Under the pieces are notes generated by a model, which was given only the letters and a program-made list of their open reading frames with translations, did no database searches and had not been told where the DNA came from. This document shows positions 50,901-64,000 of a stretch of DNA of 64,000 nt, piece by piece. The DNA lies in NCBI GenBank assembly GCA_914767715.1, contig OU612075.1:22382001-22446000 (forward strand), read 5' to 3'. Source of the stretch: Membranipora membranacea (Eukaryota; Bryozoa; Gymnolaemata; Cheilostomatida; Membraniporidae). The stretch's first letter is position 1. Each line of letters starts with the position of its first letter. Position numbers and translations under genes: made by a program.

Positions 50901-51259
50901 AGTGTGCCATTATCGGCCTCCTTCCAAAAGTGTGAAGAATGCACAGATTAAAGCCTATTGTAGGTATGCTGTGCTATGTACATGTGTTGCGTTGCGTGTT
51001 GCATGTGGTTGTGTGTTGCTGTCCGCTGCCGTGGGGGGATTGAGGCTCCTGGCCATCCTGCTGCTGACACTGAGAGATGAAGAAGACCATTCTCGTAACT
51101 CCCTGAATCATGGCATATATATAAGCACCACACCAGCTACACTGTAGCAGGCATCCTCATCGCCTCGCCTGTATTTCCTAATTTCTCTTTGTCTGCTGCT
51201 ATGTGTGTTATGATATTATGATCTACTGATTGGCTCACACTGAGCTGAGGCACATTGTG
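47920..51259. other. Convergent intergenic region between M6 and the NALF-like gene
   Basis: The two genes point toward each other, so this stretch should hold both 3' UTRs and poly(A) sites. Apart from the doubtful ORF at 48318-48563 I see only AT-rich non-coding DNA. Confidence 0.5.
48318..48563 (-). CDS. Small basic ORF between M6 and the NALF-like gene, doubtful
   Basis: An ATG-initiated 81-residue frame, rich in Arg, Gln and Ser (MGEKQRQRINTSRGSETTRT ... SDANIRTTLSDHHRS). No signal peptide, membrane segment or recognised domain. The amino-acid choice looks more protein-like than nearby frames, but there is no splice or promoter support. It lies antisense to what may be M6 3' UTR or intergenic DNA. 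Confidence 0.22.
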   Translation of the reverse strand: MGEKQRQRINTSRGSETTRTTFYLSSQRARRAQNEKIWQNISRADKIHSNIMTRILVQEGEAMRGFSDANIRTTLSDHHRS

Positions 51260-54105
51260 TCAGGTAGTGTCCGGTAATCCCTTAGTCAGTAATGTTACTA
51301 ATGAGGTCAGCATCACCATCATAGATATGTTTGTTATTCCTGCAACAGCGATTGCTGCCGAGTTAACGTCCAGCACGCAGATCTGAAGCTGTGCCTCGCT
51401 GATGGCATCTTCACAGGTGGACTGTAAATCTTCTCCCAGCTCGAGCTCATCTTCGTCAGAGCTACTGTCCTTGAAGAAGTAACAAGGAAAATTAGCGTCG
51501 TCTTCTTCATCAAAATCTGTAAAAAGCAGAACAGTTCATCATGTTATACCCTGGAAGGTCAGCTGCGTCTGTCCGGATGATTACAATTAGATAGGTCATT
51601 GGTAGTGATAATTAGTCACAAGTATGTTGATTCCGTTTTGGAATATACTGTGAATCATGGTCATGATTATAAGCCATGCTTCCACCACAAACTCAGGAAT
51701 TTCCTTTTGATGATTTGGTGAGACAAATTATGCCGGCAAGGCCTGATCAACTCCTTGGACTTATAGATGCAAAAATAAAATATGTGCTCATCCAGGACTG
51801 TGATTGTTCAGAACTGTAGGGTGGATATTTTAATGACTTACCATTGCATATGAATCCAGGATCACTAGAATAATCACTGCCATCATGGTGTAGGTACGGA
51901 CAGAGCCTCCTCGCTCGCTGACATATGATGGGATCACACGAACGTATGGTTGTGTTAACAGTATAACCTGTATAATTGCTTACAGTTGAACAAAGCCACT
52001 GGTTGTAGGCTTCCTAAAAAATAGGAGAAACAAAGAGGACAATGATACATCGCAGATCACTCATTGAAAGCACAGATACCATTCCGCCTGCAAATACGCC
52101 ATTCAGTATCAGACTGAAGGTGAACTATGACATCCATCAACAAAATAAACACAACTTATAATAATCATGAATACTTTTTCGAAGCAGACCTACATAGTTA
52201 GAAAAGCAACACTGACAGACTGTTCAAGATATAACTTAGCATAAAACATGGCTTCAGAACATTTGGATGTTCCATTTGGTGTCATCCTAATAGCGTTTGT
52301 TTACCCTGCCTTAAATGGTAACCTCTGGCACACCTTTGCATGCAATCTAAAACAAGCAACAAACTGGTAGTAGATTGTTTAGATACTATACACACTTACT
52401 AAACAACGTGTGCATTCTGTGATGTTGCTATAGCGTAACAGCTGTGGCCCTGGCTTCGAGTTATTTCTACAATCGCTTTTGTCTATTATCTCCTGAAATT
52501 CTGCGGCATACATATCTAAGGAGCACTGATCACCAACCGCATTCAATGAGGAGTTAAAATAGCTTGTGACTTTCCCGCACACTTCACTCATAGAACATGT
52601 ACCCATCGATTGAGTCGTGTTGGCTATCCTAGTAGTCACTGAGTGGATTGTGATAGGCTTACTAGTAGAGTCAGGTGTATAAGTCACAGCCTCACTAGGT
52701 GTTTGTGAAGGTAGACTATTGATGACTGATTGTGTTTCAAGGTTAACTGGCTGATCAGAGGTTGGAGTGACAGCCTGACAGTGAACTGTTGGTGACATGA
52801 TGAGCAATATAAAACCCACTACAGTAACCTCTGAAAACAAAAATAAAACAACAATTACAATCAAATTTAATTATTGCTGCTGGTTGGATGGTAGATCAGA
52901 TGAAAAGTTTCCGTTTTTGTGACCCACAGGAATTGTAATCAACCGAATGTCTAAATGTTCTGTTCCAAAGGCTTGCTGTGAGGAACAGTGACAGATTTGG
53001 TCTATTTTGATTTTTGTGGTAAATTAAACAAATTCCGAATCAGAATGCAAATTTTACAAATTTCGATAACTCCAAACCCAATATTACCTATCGACCCCAG
53101 TGTGCCAAAATCTGGGTTGTTTCAGTGTAGCTGTATGAGTTTGACTTTTCACTGATGCCGGCAGCCCTTGTGAAAATTTAGGCAACAGTACCAAGGGTGC
53201 CAATTACGGATTGATCGCTGGTCCCCTGTTTTTCCTGATGGCTTGTCATCTAAGAAGTCGTAGTGTAAACAAATTTTTTTGCGACTGCATCCTCTTCACA
53301 AATGCAATTAGACAACCATATTGTTAGTCGACTATGCTCTTGAATAACAGCTATCTTCATTATGAAATGACATGTTAACACTACATCTCAAGTGACTAGG
53401 GTTTTTAACAAAGTCATCAGCACAGAGCTGCCGATCAATTGATTGATATTAGTTCTACTCACTATTGAACTAACTTCATTTACTTTAACATGATAGAACA
53501 TTGCCCACCGCTGTTCAACCGATAGATAAATTGCATCTTGGAATAGATATAAGCTGAAATAAGACCATATCAGCTATCTTTGCCTCTAATAACTAGCCAG
53601 AGAAAGTAGTTTTAATTGAGAAAGCATATTTTTTGCTTGAATAGATAAACGATAAAACTTTACCTCAGTAGGATGAACTTGCCATGATGATAGTCTTGTG
53701 ACTGATTGTCTTGTGACTGTTAGGTCTATTTTGATCATTGATCACAAGAAGCTGCACCAAACTTTGTCATGCCATGCAGCAATTAAAAATAGAACTGGAC
53801 ACCAAAGTGTCTACTAATAAACGTAGCTTCACAGACTCCATGAAAGCAGCAGGTGCTATTGTTTGGTATTGGTCAGAGTTTTGAGTAGACTTACTTGAGA
53901 TATAGGAGGACAGAGTGGTTATAGGCACGTTAGTGCATAGGTGTAAGTATCTAGTAGAGAATGATGAGCAGCAGCAGTAGATGTTCCTGGTCTGAGGATT
54001 AGTAGATGGACCGGAGATGGGGCGAGTGTGGTGCTCAGGTTGTCGCAAATCAAGCTTAGGCGGTGACTGAGGTGACTCTTCTTTTGAGTTATGAGGTAAG
54101 AACAT
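51260..54105 (-). CDS. FAM155/NALF/NLF-1-like NALCN channel auxiliary factor, 4 exons
   Basis: Exons on the - strand: 54105-53895, 52830-52400, 52013-51842, 51516-51260; 1071 nt, 356 residues, all junctions GT/AG and in phase. The start is ATG 54105, with an in-frame TGA just upstream. Order: cytosolic-looking N-terminus with a CCC cluster (NIYCCCSS); one hydrophobic segment VTVVGFILLIMSPTV spanning the first junction; a Thr/Ser-rich linker with several N-glycosylation sequons; a Cys-rich domain (GTCSMSEVCGKV ... CTRCL-EAYNQWLCS ... SCDPIICQRARRLCPYL ... DPGFICN); an acidic stretch; and a C-terminal hydrophobic segment (MMVMLTSLVTLL). The C-x-x-C...WLC...C-x-x-x-C...CP.L...F.C spacing is the FAM155/NLF-1/Mid1-type signature. 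The family escorts the NALCN sodium-leak channel from the ER. Human FAM155A is longer (about 458 residues). The call is from pattern, not alignment. Confidence 0.78.
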
Positions 54106-57100
54106 AGCTCATCGGGAACTGAGGCTATGGTCGATAGCAGAAGGCACTGAGTGAAGCTGCTGGATATCACTGCAAGCAGCAACATGAGCATGGATTACAG
54201 CTAGGCTGCAGCTCGGCGGTGAGCTACTAGGTAGTAATAAACTTAAGTGTTGACTGTTCCGATGACGATTATTGGCTCTATGGTAGCTCGTCATACCCGA
54301 AGACAAACTGATGATCTAGGTCAAGTCAGCAGCTGATACCTTGCCACTCATTCAGCCACGTTCATATCTTGTACCTCACTAGAGCCGAGCTCTATACCAT
54401 CATCTAACTAAAACAAAGTAAAATTTGTGTATTAGAAAATTTTAGGTGACTTATATGAATTACTAGAATGGACAAGGATATCAATTTTTGAACTCAATTT
54501 CACAAAACGCTCATGGCTGTAGTGAGATAAGAACTTACAGACGACCACCCCTTACAGTGTTGAACTCCCAAGCTATTGAATAAATGTACTTGAATACAGA
54601 TGAGAGGTCATATTGGTCACAAGCAAAGTAAATTCAGTAGCTCATCGACGGAACATAAACAGTATAAGGATACTTGAAATCTGTATCAACTCTTCAACAT
54701 AAGAAACACAGCAAATCTCCATCCAGTTGTTAAGCTTTCCGATACCCTTTCCTGGCAGGTTGTTACAGCTGCAAGTTTGTAGCATACATCATGTATAACT
54801 TGATTACCCAAGTAAGCTTGTTGTGATCTCTTCAGGATTCGATACCGTATACAGTCCTGTCCTTAGAGGACCTCCGCAGAATATGGAGTCTTCAACTTTT
54901 TAAGCCTGCGATCACTCCAACAAGTAGTCTAACTGGTACCACTATCTGAAACGATATAAGCCAATGTCAGAGTGGTCATAATTGTATTGGTTTTTTCCTG
55001 ACTTACATGGCCCTATCATCAGGAATTTAGGAGACCCCTTTAATCTGTACCATATTACATGAGACAGAAGATCAATACATCTCTTGTACTATACTATGGT
55101 ATAACCATTCTCCCTGGTATAACATAATCCAAAAAAAGGCAAGAAATGAGATGTTTTGCAGATTGTGTTTATTTGAAACGGAAGCAATGAATTTCCTGCA
55201 AACACTTATTAAAGCTTATTTAATATACAATATATTATTACAAATCAACATTTTTATTGGTAGTGACAGGTTGTCAACATTAAAATTCTTAAGATTCTTT
55301 TTAACAAAGATGTGTTTTAGCAGTGATAGTTACTGTGTGTAAAATATGTTGATCTCCTTAGAAGAAACTTGTTGGTTACTAATTTTCTTAGATATGTAAT
55401 ACAGGGCACAATGATGGAAAACGCACAGTGTAGGTCTACTGTCTATTTGGCGATATCAATGGTGTCAAACAAGGTTTGTTACCCAGTTGTTGGCTATAAT
55501 ATCTAGGGTATTTGACTTCATTAATTTTACGCTATCCGATGAATGCGAAGATAATTTAATTATGCTGCCTTAGATAAACTTCAGTATAAGGATGTATATG
55601 ATCATGAACAAAGGTAAACCCCAGGCCTAACGTCTGAATATATTCAGCAGCGAGAAGAGAGCTTTGCACCCACAAGTTATGGAAGAGAGTCAAGAAGGGA
55701 AAAGACCAGATGAAGAGACTGTCATTAATAAACAATGTGCATGTATATATTCAACAACAGGAAAATCTATGAAGCCTTTCGCACCCTAATTCATACACAT
55801 CATTGATGAGTTTCAGGATATTTACCGCTTTGTCCACTACAGCATTTTAGAGTTCTCAGAAATCAAAAGTCCCCATCAACTTTAGAGTAATTAGTGTCAC
55901 ATAAGATTTATCACTTCTTGTCTAGTATAGACTCCTTGTTGATGCCAATGTCTAAATCTAACCAACTTTATAAATAACTCCTAAATATATCTAATGTCAC
56001 CACCTCCATCACACAGGGAATACTATCAGTAGTTTTCTAGGGACTCATGACTTGACGACTCTCTATTAAATGAAGCTAATGACAGTACGATATGCACAAT
56101 GTCACTGTGATTAGCTCACTTCTAGAGGCAAATCACTCAACAAAAGAAACAGGTGCCGGTCACAGAAAAGTCCAAACGAAGAGGACATCATTAGCAGCTT
56201 CGACCACAGAGCTAAAGAACTACAAAGTATAATGAACATCTAATACTGAATCAGCCATGACAGTATAATAACATGAAGCAAGGTTAAAAACTGTGGATAA
56301 CCTCTTACCAGACAACGAAGCTCCAAGATTAATCACGAGTAGTTAATAAAATCTAGCAGCGCAGTAAAATCTGCGCTTTTAACCTTATACAACAGTCTGA
56401 GTACAGCAGGATCAATTAAAGGTTCTCTACTGCAGGCCAAGTAGCAGCGGCAGCACGAGCATCGGCAGCAGTAGGCTAAACTAAGATAAGGGAGGCCATC
56501 ATGTTACTGATCCCTAGGGAGACAGTACGGCGATTTATTTCTCCTATAACACAAGCACTTCGTTCAATAACCGCTCCTATCCAGCTCCTCCTATCAGCTC
56601 CCATCGCCACATCAACATACACATTACAGTGATAACTTTATTACAAGCCTCTTATGATCTTCCATGGCGCTAATTAAACATTCATATAAAATGTATCAAA
56701 GCTTGCCAAGGTTAGAGCTTTTTGTAAGGGCACTTTCATATAAATATTTTCAATATTATTTAAATGAAATATGTTTACCAGCAACTGCATAAGCGGATAC
56801 GTTGGACAGTATGACCCTGTGGATGCGTTTGTTGTGAGAGTAATACCAGGGTTGAGGTCCTAACTGATAAGAGCGCTGCCGCGGCAGCAGACACAGTGAT
56901 TTATGGTGGGTCTATCTATAGGTTATCCAGTAGATTTGAACTTGTTGCCGTAAAAACCAGTCACCCAATTATATATCTAATATAAACATTCCAGAATGTA
57001 GATTGCGCTAAATATGGCATACTATATAAAGCACAGAAGAACCAACATAGCGGCATCATCCCCTCTAAATATCAATAAAACATGGAACCAACACCACTAA

Positions 57101-60100
57101 CGCATATCCCACAATACAAAGACTGTTTGTGTCAGACAGAGATTTGCACCCTCTATTTCCTTCAGCAGTACTTTTTTTAATTTTGTATGGCACTTTAATC
57201 TGGCAATACAAGAGTGCTTGTGATAGAAGCGAGAGAAAAGACAACTGATGATTTTTATTGACTATGATTAAAACCAGCGATTAAATACCATAGAAGAGGA
57301 AAGTATTCACAGCAGGAGGAAAAGTTAGCCATTCTGCATGTGCTTGAAATCGCCAACTTTTACTCAACTTGTTAACTTTATATAGAGTCCCACCTCAGCT
57401 AGCCAAAATTAAGTCACCCCTTAATCTCATTAAACTCACTAAACTAACATTTACTCATCAAAAGTAGATCTGCAGGATGCCACTAGCAATACCAGCAGAG
57501 GTACAAAGACTGTCAGAAATGTCATATCCGTGTCAGAGAAGTTTTACTGGAGTTACACACGCCTATATGCCATATAGCGCCTAAATTCCATATAGTGTTT
57601 TTATATGCTGTATAGTGAGATAAACGAGAACAAAACATCACAAGATACATACCAATCTGCATAGTGTCAATGACTTTTCAGCCTAAGGGGCTCATGCTAG
57701 ATTCAAATACCCAAGGAGACAAAACAGTGGGGGTTAACAACCTCACACATCATCTTCGTCATATACTACACTATACGACATGCGATATATACTGCGCTGA
57801 ATAGCTACAGATTCTTGTCTTACGCGGGCTACAATCCTTGACCCAATGAGCCCCTCAATGCTTGACCATTAAGCTAGTCTACATAGAGACGCGCATAATA
57901 CATGTAGTCCAGCAGTCACCTCCCCCACTATACATATAGTTTTATAATAGAACCTAAGCTAAACTTAGAAACATGAGATATCAAGATAGGACATGACATT
58001 TTTATAATTGACTTTGCCTAATTAGTTATAGACAGCGTTCAGTGGCAGCACAGCGGCAGCAGAGTCAGCTCTTATCTCCGTCCTGTATCATCTATACAGC
58101 ACAGTCCTGCTTCGTTACTGATTAGGGCTGTATCTGCAGGAGTTTTGTTATTTGGATATTTGTTTCTGCTGAGGGCTTTATGACTGTTTGACATGACTGA
58201 TGTGTGCATAAATTACAGCTTTACAACTTTATGTTTTACACTTTTATCTAGAAGATGACAAAATCCTCTTAGTGGGGGAGTAATGGTTAACAGCTAATAG
58301 GTGATGACCATAGACTTATCAAGTCTATGGTGATGTCTATCAATAAAGTTTATTTTCCCTGATGGTGTCTATGAATTCACCCCCTGATTATAGTGTCAAT
58401 AAGTTTGTACGAGCCATCGCCAAACACAAGTTGTGCCACAATTATTAAACCTGGAGTCAAATGTAGCAAACGAACGATACCAGTGATAGGCTTTTTTGGG
58501 CGAATCTTACTGTTTTACTAACCATCGTCCAGCTGGCTCCAAAATATATGATTCGTTTAGGGAAGACTACATATTGTTGAGCTTGTATAATATTTTCTCT
58601 ACTCTATCACAACATAGATTATGGAATGTCATGAAGCCATGCCATGAAAAGAAAATTGCATGTTTTTCAAAAGTTTGCAATAAATCCGGCTATACTTCCG
58701 ACTGCCTGATGCCAAACAAAAAATTTATGAACTATCAAAAATCTGAAAAAGCATTGGAAGAAAATCCAGTTATGCCAGCATCATGGAGCAGCATAAGGTT
58801 TACTTAGAGAATGAGTAAAATACAAATCTCCCTAAGCAGCTATCTCCTAACCTGACCCAACACAGGAAAGTCATCTTTATTGCCACTTCACGAAGCTGGA
58901 CAACGATTCATTTTCCTTCCACTGAATCTTATTAATCCAACCAAGAACCATACACCAGATACTCCACACGATGATAGGTGAGGATTAATAATGAGGATCT
59001 AATGTATTTGTTTTTCTTCAAATGGCCCAAACCTAGACATAGCTCAAGACAGGATTGTCCTGTCTATCACGTACATAATTAAATAATGTAAGTCAATCAT
59101 TCATTCATGAACATCCAGCTTAGGATTAATCTGCCTTCTGTACACTGACTAGGCACTAAGATGTACTATAACACCCACTCAACCTCCCACTGTCAAGGGT
59201 TCAGGAAGGATTAGCTGAATACATGAACCAAGAATGATCTTAGATGGGCCAGCAATAAATAGGCCTACTATAGATGTGTGAACCCCCAAACTGATATAAT
59301 GCTATTTTATTTGATGATTTATGAGAACATCCCCCACAGAGGAATTAATCCAATCTTCATCACCGATAACCTATCTAGCCCTGTGAGTATCCATATTGTT
59401 TATAGCGTAAATCGTACCATTAGCATTGTAGCATTACTAATATGTAATTCCATACTTGGCCGATAGATTTGACACCCTTGTATCACTGGAAGCCGCGGCT
59501 CAATCTGCTCTCCCATTGAGTAATGGTTTAGTTAGGCCTTTACTTACATGAGTTATTCTATTATTATTCCCTCTCCACACTCCAAAAGTGTATATATGAA
59601 TAACAGAATCTGATAACCAGAATCTGAGATCTATACAACTAGCATCTATAATGCTAAACAACGGACAGCCATGTATTTCAGCACATACCGCCCTGGTTCT
59701 AACTCAATATGCAGAACTATGCCCAGGCCTCATGGCTGTCAGTTCAGACCAGAGTGTTAACATACCTGACAAATATATGTTACTATCATAAGGTAGATTG
59801 CAGAGTTCCCTCAGGATGAAAAATCAAATTGGCTAAAGACCTAAAGACTCAGGAGGAGCCATAACAGTCTTACTGAATCATGAAGGGGCAGTATTGTAAC
59901 AAGCCAGCCAGGCCCTGAACCACCTGAGTTTGGCCTGGTCTGGTCCGACTAATAAGAATAAGTATGTCAAGCATTTGAGACAATATCATATATGATATGG
60001 CTAGCCAGTAGTAGTAGCTGTCAATTAGAATGGGTTACTATACATTTCTATAGGATGTAGGCAGATTATTTATCATAAACTTACCTAATAAACTGTGAAT

Positions 60101-63100
60101 CCCAAGATAAACCCTAGCAGATTAAGTCTTGGAAGTCGATACTATTCTGTGGTGCTACACTGGATGTCTGAGAGATGTAGTGTGGGCAAGGCCTCCTGAA
60201 AGTCTTCTGGAGAAAGGACAATCCAGAACAGGTTCTCCTAATATCATCCAATCAAATGACTGGAATCATAGAAGATTGCCTGCAGAAAAATTTTATGCTG
60301 TAGCTTACCATATTGATTTGTTTATATCACGTGATTGGTAGTATAGCTTCAATTCTATAGTTTTATCATTAATGTTCAAACATTTTGTATCACCTTTTGG
60401 TAAAGTGTGCGAAGCATACTCTATTTGAATTAAGCAGTCTACATTTCAATTCTTTGAGTGGAAATGGCCAAATAGAATTCATAGATTTAGCAACCATCTG
60501 GATGGTTGATAGAATGCTAACTAGTCACTCAAGCACCATGAAGTCACCACTAACAAGCAGAAAACAGACCTGTGAGTGAATATGTCTTGTCAAGCAGAGT
60601 ACTGAACCTGTCCTTTACCTTGACTGAACTGACTGCACTGTGTGAGCTTCTTTGTCCTAGCCCGGGCAGACAGATGTGAAAAGGTATACTGCAAGATTAG
60701 CAAGAGTCTAAGGTTTGTTTCCTATGTATGTGTGCTGCTCTTTGGTACCCTCAACCTGCTTTTGCGTGTGACAATAGAATGAAAATATGAACATCTATTC
60801 TGATAAAAGTTATGATTAGATGTCCACAATTCAGTCTAGTTTACTGCTATGGACTAGTATTATAGAAGGACCGGTGTTCATATCAATTAATCTAAATGTA
60901 CTTGATGCTTGGAGAGTGATCGCTTTATCCACTGAACGTTCATGCAATGTTTCAGATTCATTATTCGGCGATCGTTCTGTGTCAGTAAACATATATAACT
61001 AGTAATTTGCTTTCACCTTACCATGCCACAGGAGGATCTACTCTACTGGTATAGAACAATCACTATTGTTACAACACAGTGGTTGTGCTTTTTAGTCCAC
61101 CAGCTATGGCTATGGCCGACAATGAATGTATCAACCATTAACTGCGCTGACTGGAGAGAGCTTGTGTCTCGTCAATCTTTGTTTACCCACTCCTTCCAGG
61201 AATAACAAAGCTCACCACCATAGACAAGGATGTAGTACCCTGAGCGGTGATGCCTGATTGTGAGACATACAAAACTAGATAAATTACCGATGCTGGAAAT
61301 CCTAGCTAGAGATTCATAGTTGAAGCAAAATTTTAGTTTGATATAGCGCAGCAGACCTGGTAACCCAGGTGTTTTTCTTTCTAAAATTCATTAAAACACA
61401 TAAGAAATGGAAAAACATAATACTATACTTCTCCATTAGCCTAGATGAGTACCCGCTTCACAATGTTAGAAAATATAAAAAATGATATCAATCAAATGTA
61501 ATGAAAGCACAAAGCGTGGGGTGGCTGTAAAACAATAGTTACCATATGTACTTACAGAGAAGGTCCGTTAGGGTGTCCGACCCTCATAACCCAGATGTAA
61601 GGTTGTCACCTCAGTAATTCACCCGTTTCGGTCATCTTTATCTACAGATATATTCCCAGACTCCCAGGCCTAAAATTTCGACGACACGGCGGAGCTTTGT
61701 ACCCAACAACTACATCATCTCCACAAGTCTCTATCATCTGAGCAGATGACTAGTTGTAAAACTCATACCCATGTTTTCATTTCACCTTAAAAGTTTTTCA
61801 GAGTTACCATTGAATGTAACATGTGTAAGGTTTTATACATTGCTCAGATAAACCAAGGAGTTAAAGACTCCTTGGATAAACATACTCTGCTGGATGAATT
61901 TCATAACACAATGAATTCCAATTGTGTTGGCAACACCAGTTACAGACAGCCACATGTGAACGCTTATTGCTTTTCACCCAGTTGTAATAAGCTCAAGAGT
62001 TGTCCTCACTCGCTTCAAATATCCTTATGAGCAGATTACTCCGTTACTTGCTTCTTCCTATAAAATTGGCAGGACTGATACAACGTAATTATGGCAAAAA
62101 AACTGACTTATGCCCTACCTAGATTATGGAGTTAAAGACAATTTAAATATCGACAATACATATTTCATGTAATAGTCCAACTGAATCTAGCACGAGCTTC
62201 TATAATTGTCACAATGCGCACAAGAGAGATGCTATGTACTTGATGGCTTTTTTAGCCCAGTTCAATCACCAAGTCTGGTCTGAGGAAAGAATAAGGAAAG
62301 AGTCTGTCCACATCATTAGTTCTGCTGAATGTTTGCTCAATGAAAACGGAAAGCTGGCCCAAACGAGACAGAACATCGATCAGTAAAATGCATACCCTCC
62401 CTAGCACAGACATAGATCTCTGTCATGGATCTGATGTTTCCAACTTGTCATAAAATGAGGGAAAGGCCAGGCATGAGAGTGAATATTCTCTGTAAATATG
62501 ATGTAGCCTTTTTCTATTGTTTTAATTGGCTACAGAGATACTAGTGCTATAAACAAAATAACAAATAATATATAAATAGCCTTCCTGCTACCCACTTGAA
62601 CTACCAGTGAATATGTTACGTATATGAAGTACTTTCTAACAAAATAATGATGCAATAAGACACCCTGAGTTGCTCCAGGGCTGTTTTACTCGGCGGGTAA
62701 AGCGAACATATAAGGCCAATGCCCCTCACATGCTTATGTACTGCGATGCAAGTCTGACTTTCACTATGGTGCCTGCTAGGTTTGTGCTGTCTCGATAGAT
62801 GCCATGTTCATGTAGCTCCCTCATGATGCCAGCTATTTATATGCCATTTCCTAAAGAAGATTGGATATGAAATGGTCTTTGCCGCTAACCGGACCCGTTA
62901 CTGCTATAACTATAACGTTTAACCCTGGACCCAGGCCTACAATAATTATAACGACTATCCCTGCACACTACCTTGCATTTATAATGGGAGTGGGTCAATA
63001 ATCAGCAGCTTTCCTATAAGGCTGTAGTATATTACAATATTTGTACAATCTGACTCAGCTGACAGACCAGCTGATATCGGCAGCACCGTTTCCTCAATCC

Positions 63101-63816
63101 TCCCTGCTGCTGACATTAATGCTGCTGCTCCTGTATATTATAACAATGTGCTGCACCACATACAGCCTCATGATATGAGAGGGATAGATCTGAGTGTATC
63201 AAGGTATCAGGGGAGGTGAGCAGAGTGGTTACTTGTTACTCTGGATGCTGTAACTCGCTGAATGTCTACATTTTAGTCGCCGATTAGTCGATTGGCAAAT
63301 ACGGGAAAAATTCAAGAGCAGTTTTTTCAAGTCTCACTCAATGACGCCTTAGGAAAAAATTACATTATTAATTCAAGACAGACGCCATATTTCTGTTCAT
63401 AAAAATATAATGTAGCTGTTGATGGATCTGATGACATTTTCAGCTTGATTTAATTTTGAAAGAGAAGTTATTCACTCAAAAGCAAAATTTCACGCTGAGT
63501 ATGATTATCAAAATTATTGGATATTTGCCAGCAGCAGCGCTGAGTAGACTGACTGAAGAGTAGACCCCTTAGTTCTCACTAGCTCTCTCACTGCTGCTAC
63601 ACTCGAATACAAGATTTCAGATCAACAACTTGTAAGAATATTTTGTGTGTTGTTCTATGACGGCATGACATGATTTGTAAGACTACAAAGGGCCTTTTTG
63701 TTTGTCTATTTGCTCTCTATGTTTGATACACTCCTTTATTCAGTGTAGATTTTTGATGACCACAGATCTTATATGATTGAATAACAAAACCCTATTAGTA
63801 TATTAGCCTATATAAA
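54106..63816. other. Long region without a supportable gene
   Basis: Nearly 10 kb 5' of the NALF-like gene. The longest frame with any protein-like look (58496-58807) begins at a TTG, has no signal or domain, and lacks good splice sites. The region probably holds the promoter and any 5' UTR exons of the NALF-like gene. Confidence 0.45.
58307..58331. repeat. Perfect hairpin, 11 bp stem, 3 base loop
   Basis: ACCATAGACTT-ATC-AAGTCTATGGT. An AATAAA lies 13 bases further on, but no gene can be placed upstream, so a role in RNA 3' ends is not supported. Confidence 0.6.
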
Positions 63817-63855
63817 TATGGTATATAAAAGGATGCACCTTGTGTAGTGAGTTCA
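63817..63855 (+). promoter_or_regulatory. TATA-type core promoter near the right edge
   Basis: GGTATATAAAAGG (63820-63832) is a near-consensus TATA box, followed about 25-30 bases later by AGTTCATTCG, a plausible initiator. A transcript would run to the right out of the window; no start codon with a long frame is seen before 64000. Confidence 0.4.
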
Positions 63856-63886
63856 TTCGTGCTATCCTATTATAGAACGATTGTTG

Positions 63887-63903
63887 ACACACACACACAC
63901 ACA
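63887..63903. repeat. (AC)n microsatellite
   Basis: About eight AC dinucleotides just downstream of the putative TATA promoter, possibly within its leader. Confidence 0.8.
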
Positions 63904-64000
63904 TACAAAGAAGATATAACTGAGCTGGAGCCAGCGGAAACGCCACCACAGATATCTAACTTATAACATCGTTTTATCTCGACCTGAATTAAAATTTAAC

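Noticed and set aside
53919-54191. - strand frame starting MLMLLLAVISSS, which looks like a signal peptide
   Set aside because: It overlaps the first NALF-like exon in another frame, and only the frame from 54105 joins the next exon in phase.
58496-58807. 103-codon frame on the + strand with several cysteines
   Set aside because: It starts at TTG, has no good acceptor or donor around it and no recognisable domain; chance in 10 kb of AT-rich DNA is likely.

Overview
The window is animal nuclear DNA: AT-rich, with long introns bounded by GT/AG, a tRNA-derived SINE, 5'-truncated LINEs and a hAT-type MITE. The genes are split into short exons and use the standard code. The gene content (mitochondrial GUF1, an M6/PLP-family proteolipid, a FAM155/NALF-type channel factor) points to an invertebrate, most likely a bilaterian. 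I cannot name the species.

Three protein-coding genes can be reconstructed exon by exon with consistent splice phases. (1) GUF1, the mitochondrial LepA/EF4 GTPase, is on the + strand in 14 exons from 6833 to 19972; its first, presequence-coding exon was not found. (2) An M6/PLP-family four-helix proteolipid is on the + strand. Its common exons run from 43459 to 47919, and upstream, between 23.7 and 42.1 kb, lie several candidate alternative first exons that all end in phase 1. (3) A FAM155/NALF/NLF-1-like gene is on the - strand, four exons from 54105 down to 51260. A small predicted secreted protein gene (16619-16933, +) sits inside a GUF1 intron with its own TATA-like promoter. Two exons of an unrecognised - strand gene lie at 3164-3588, inside a 3.6 kb region bounded by long inverted repeats.

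Region by region: 1-6.8 kb is repeat-rich (inverted-repeat element 641-4215, foldback element 4300-4425, LINE remnant near 6.1 kb). 6.8-20.1 kb is GUF1, whose introns hold a 991 bp hAT-like MITE with perfect TIRs and TSD, a 37 bp minisatellite, a 52 bp repeat, a LINE fragment, the nested gene and a SINE. 20-43.4 kb is the long 5' part of the M6 locus. 43.5-47.9 kb is the M6 membrane core. 48-51.2 kb is intergenic. 51.3-54.1 kb is the NALF-like gene. 54.1-63.8 kb holds nothing I can support, and a TATA-type promoter lies close to the right end.

Two observations stand out. First, several tandem repeats are built from exon-edge sequence: about 27 copies of a splice acceptor plus exon start, four copies of an exon end plus donor, and five copies of a stop-codon region. 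In the two splice-site arrays only one copy gives an open reading frame. Second, the M6 locus appears to attach interchangeable N-termini (a 190-residue Ser-rich tail, a Cys-rich likely acylated tail, and very short ones) to one membrane core, and it also has a frame-preserving Thr/Ser-rich cassette exon in the extracellular loop.
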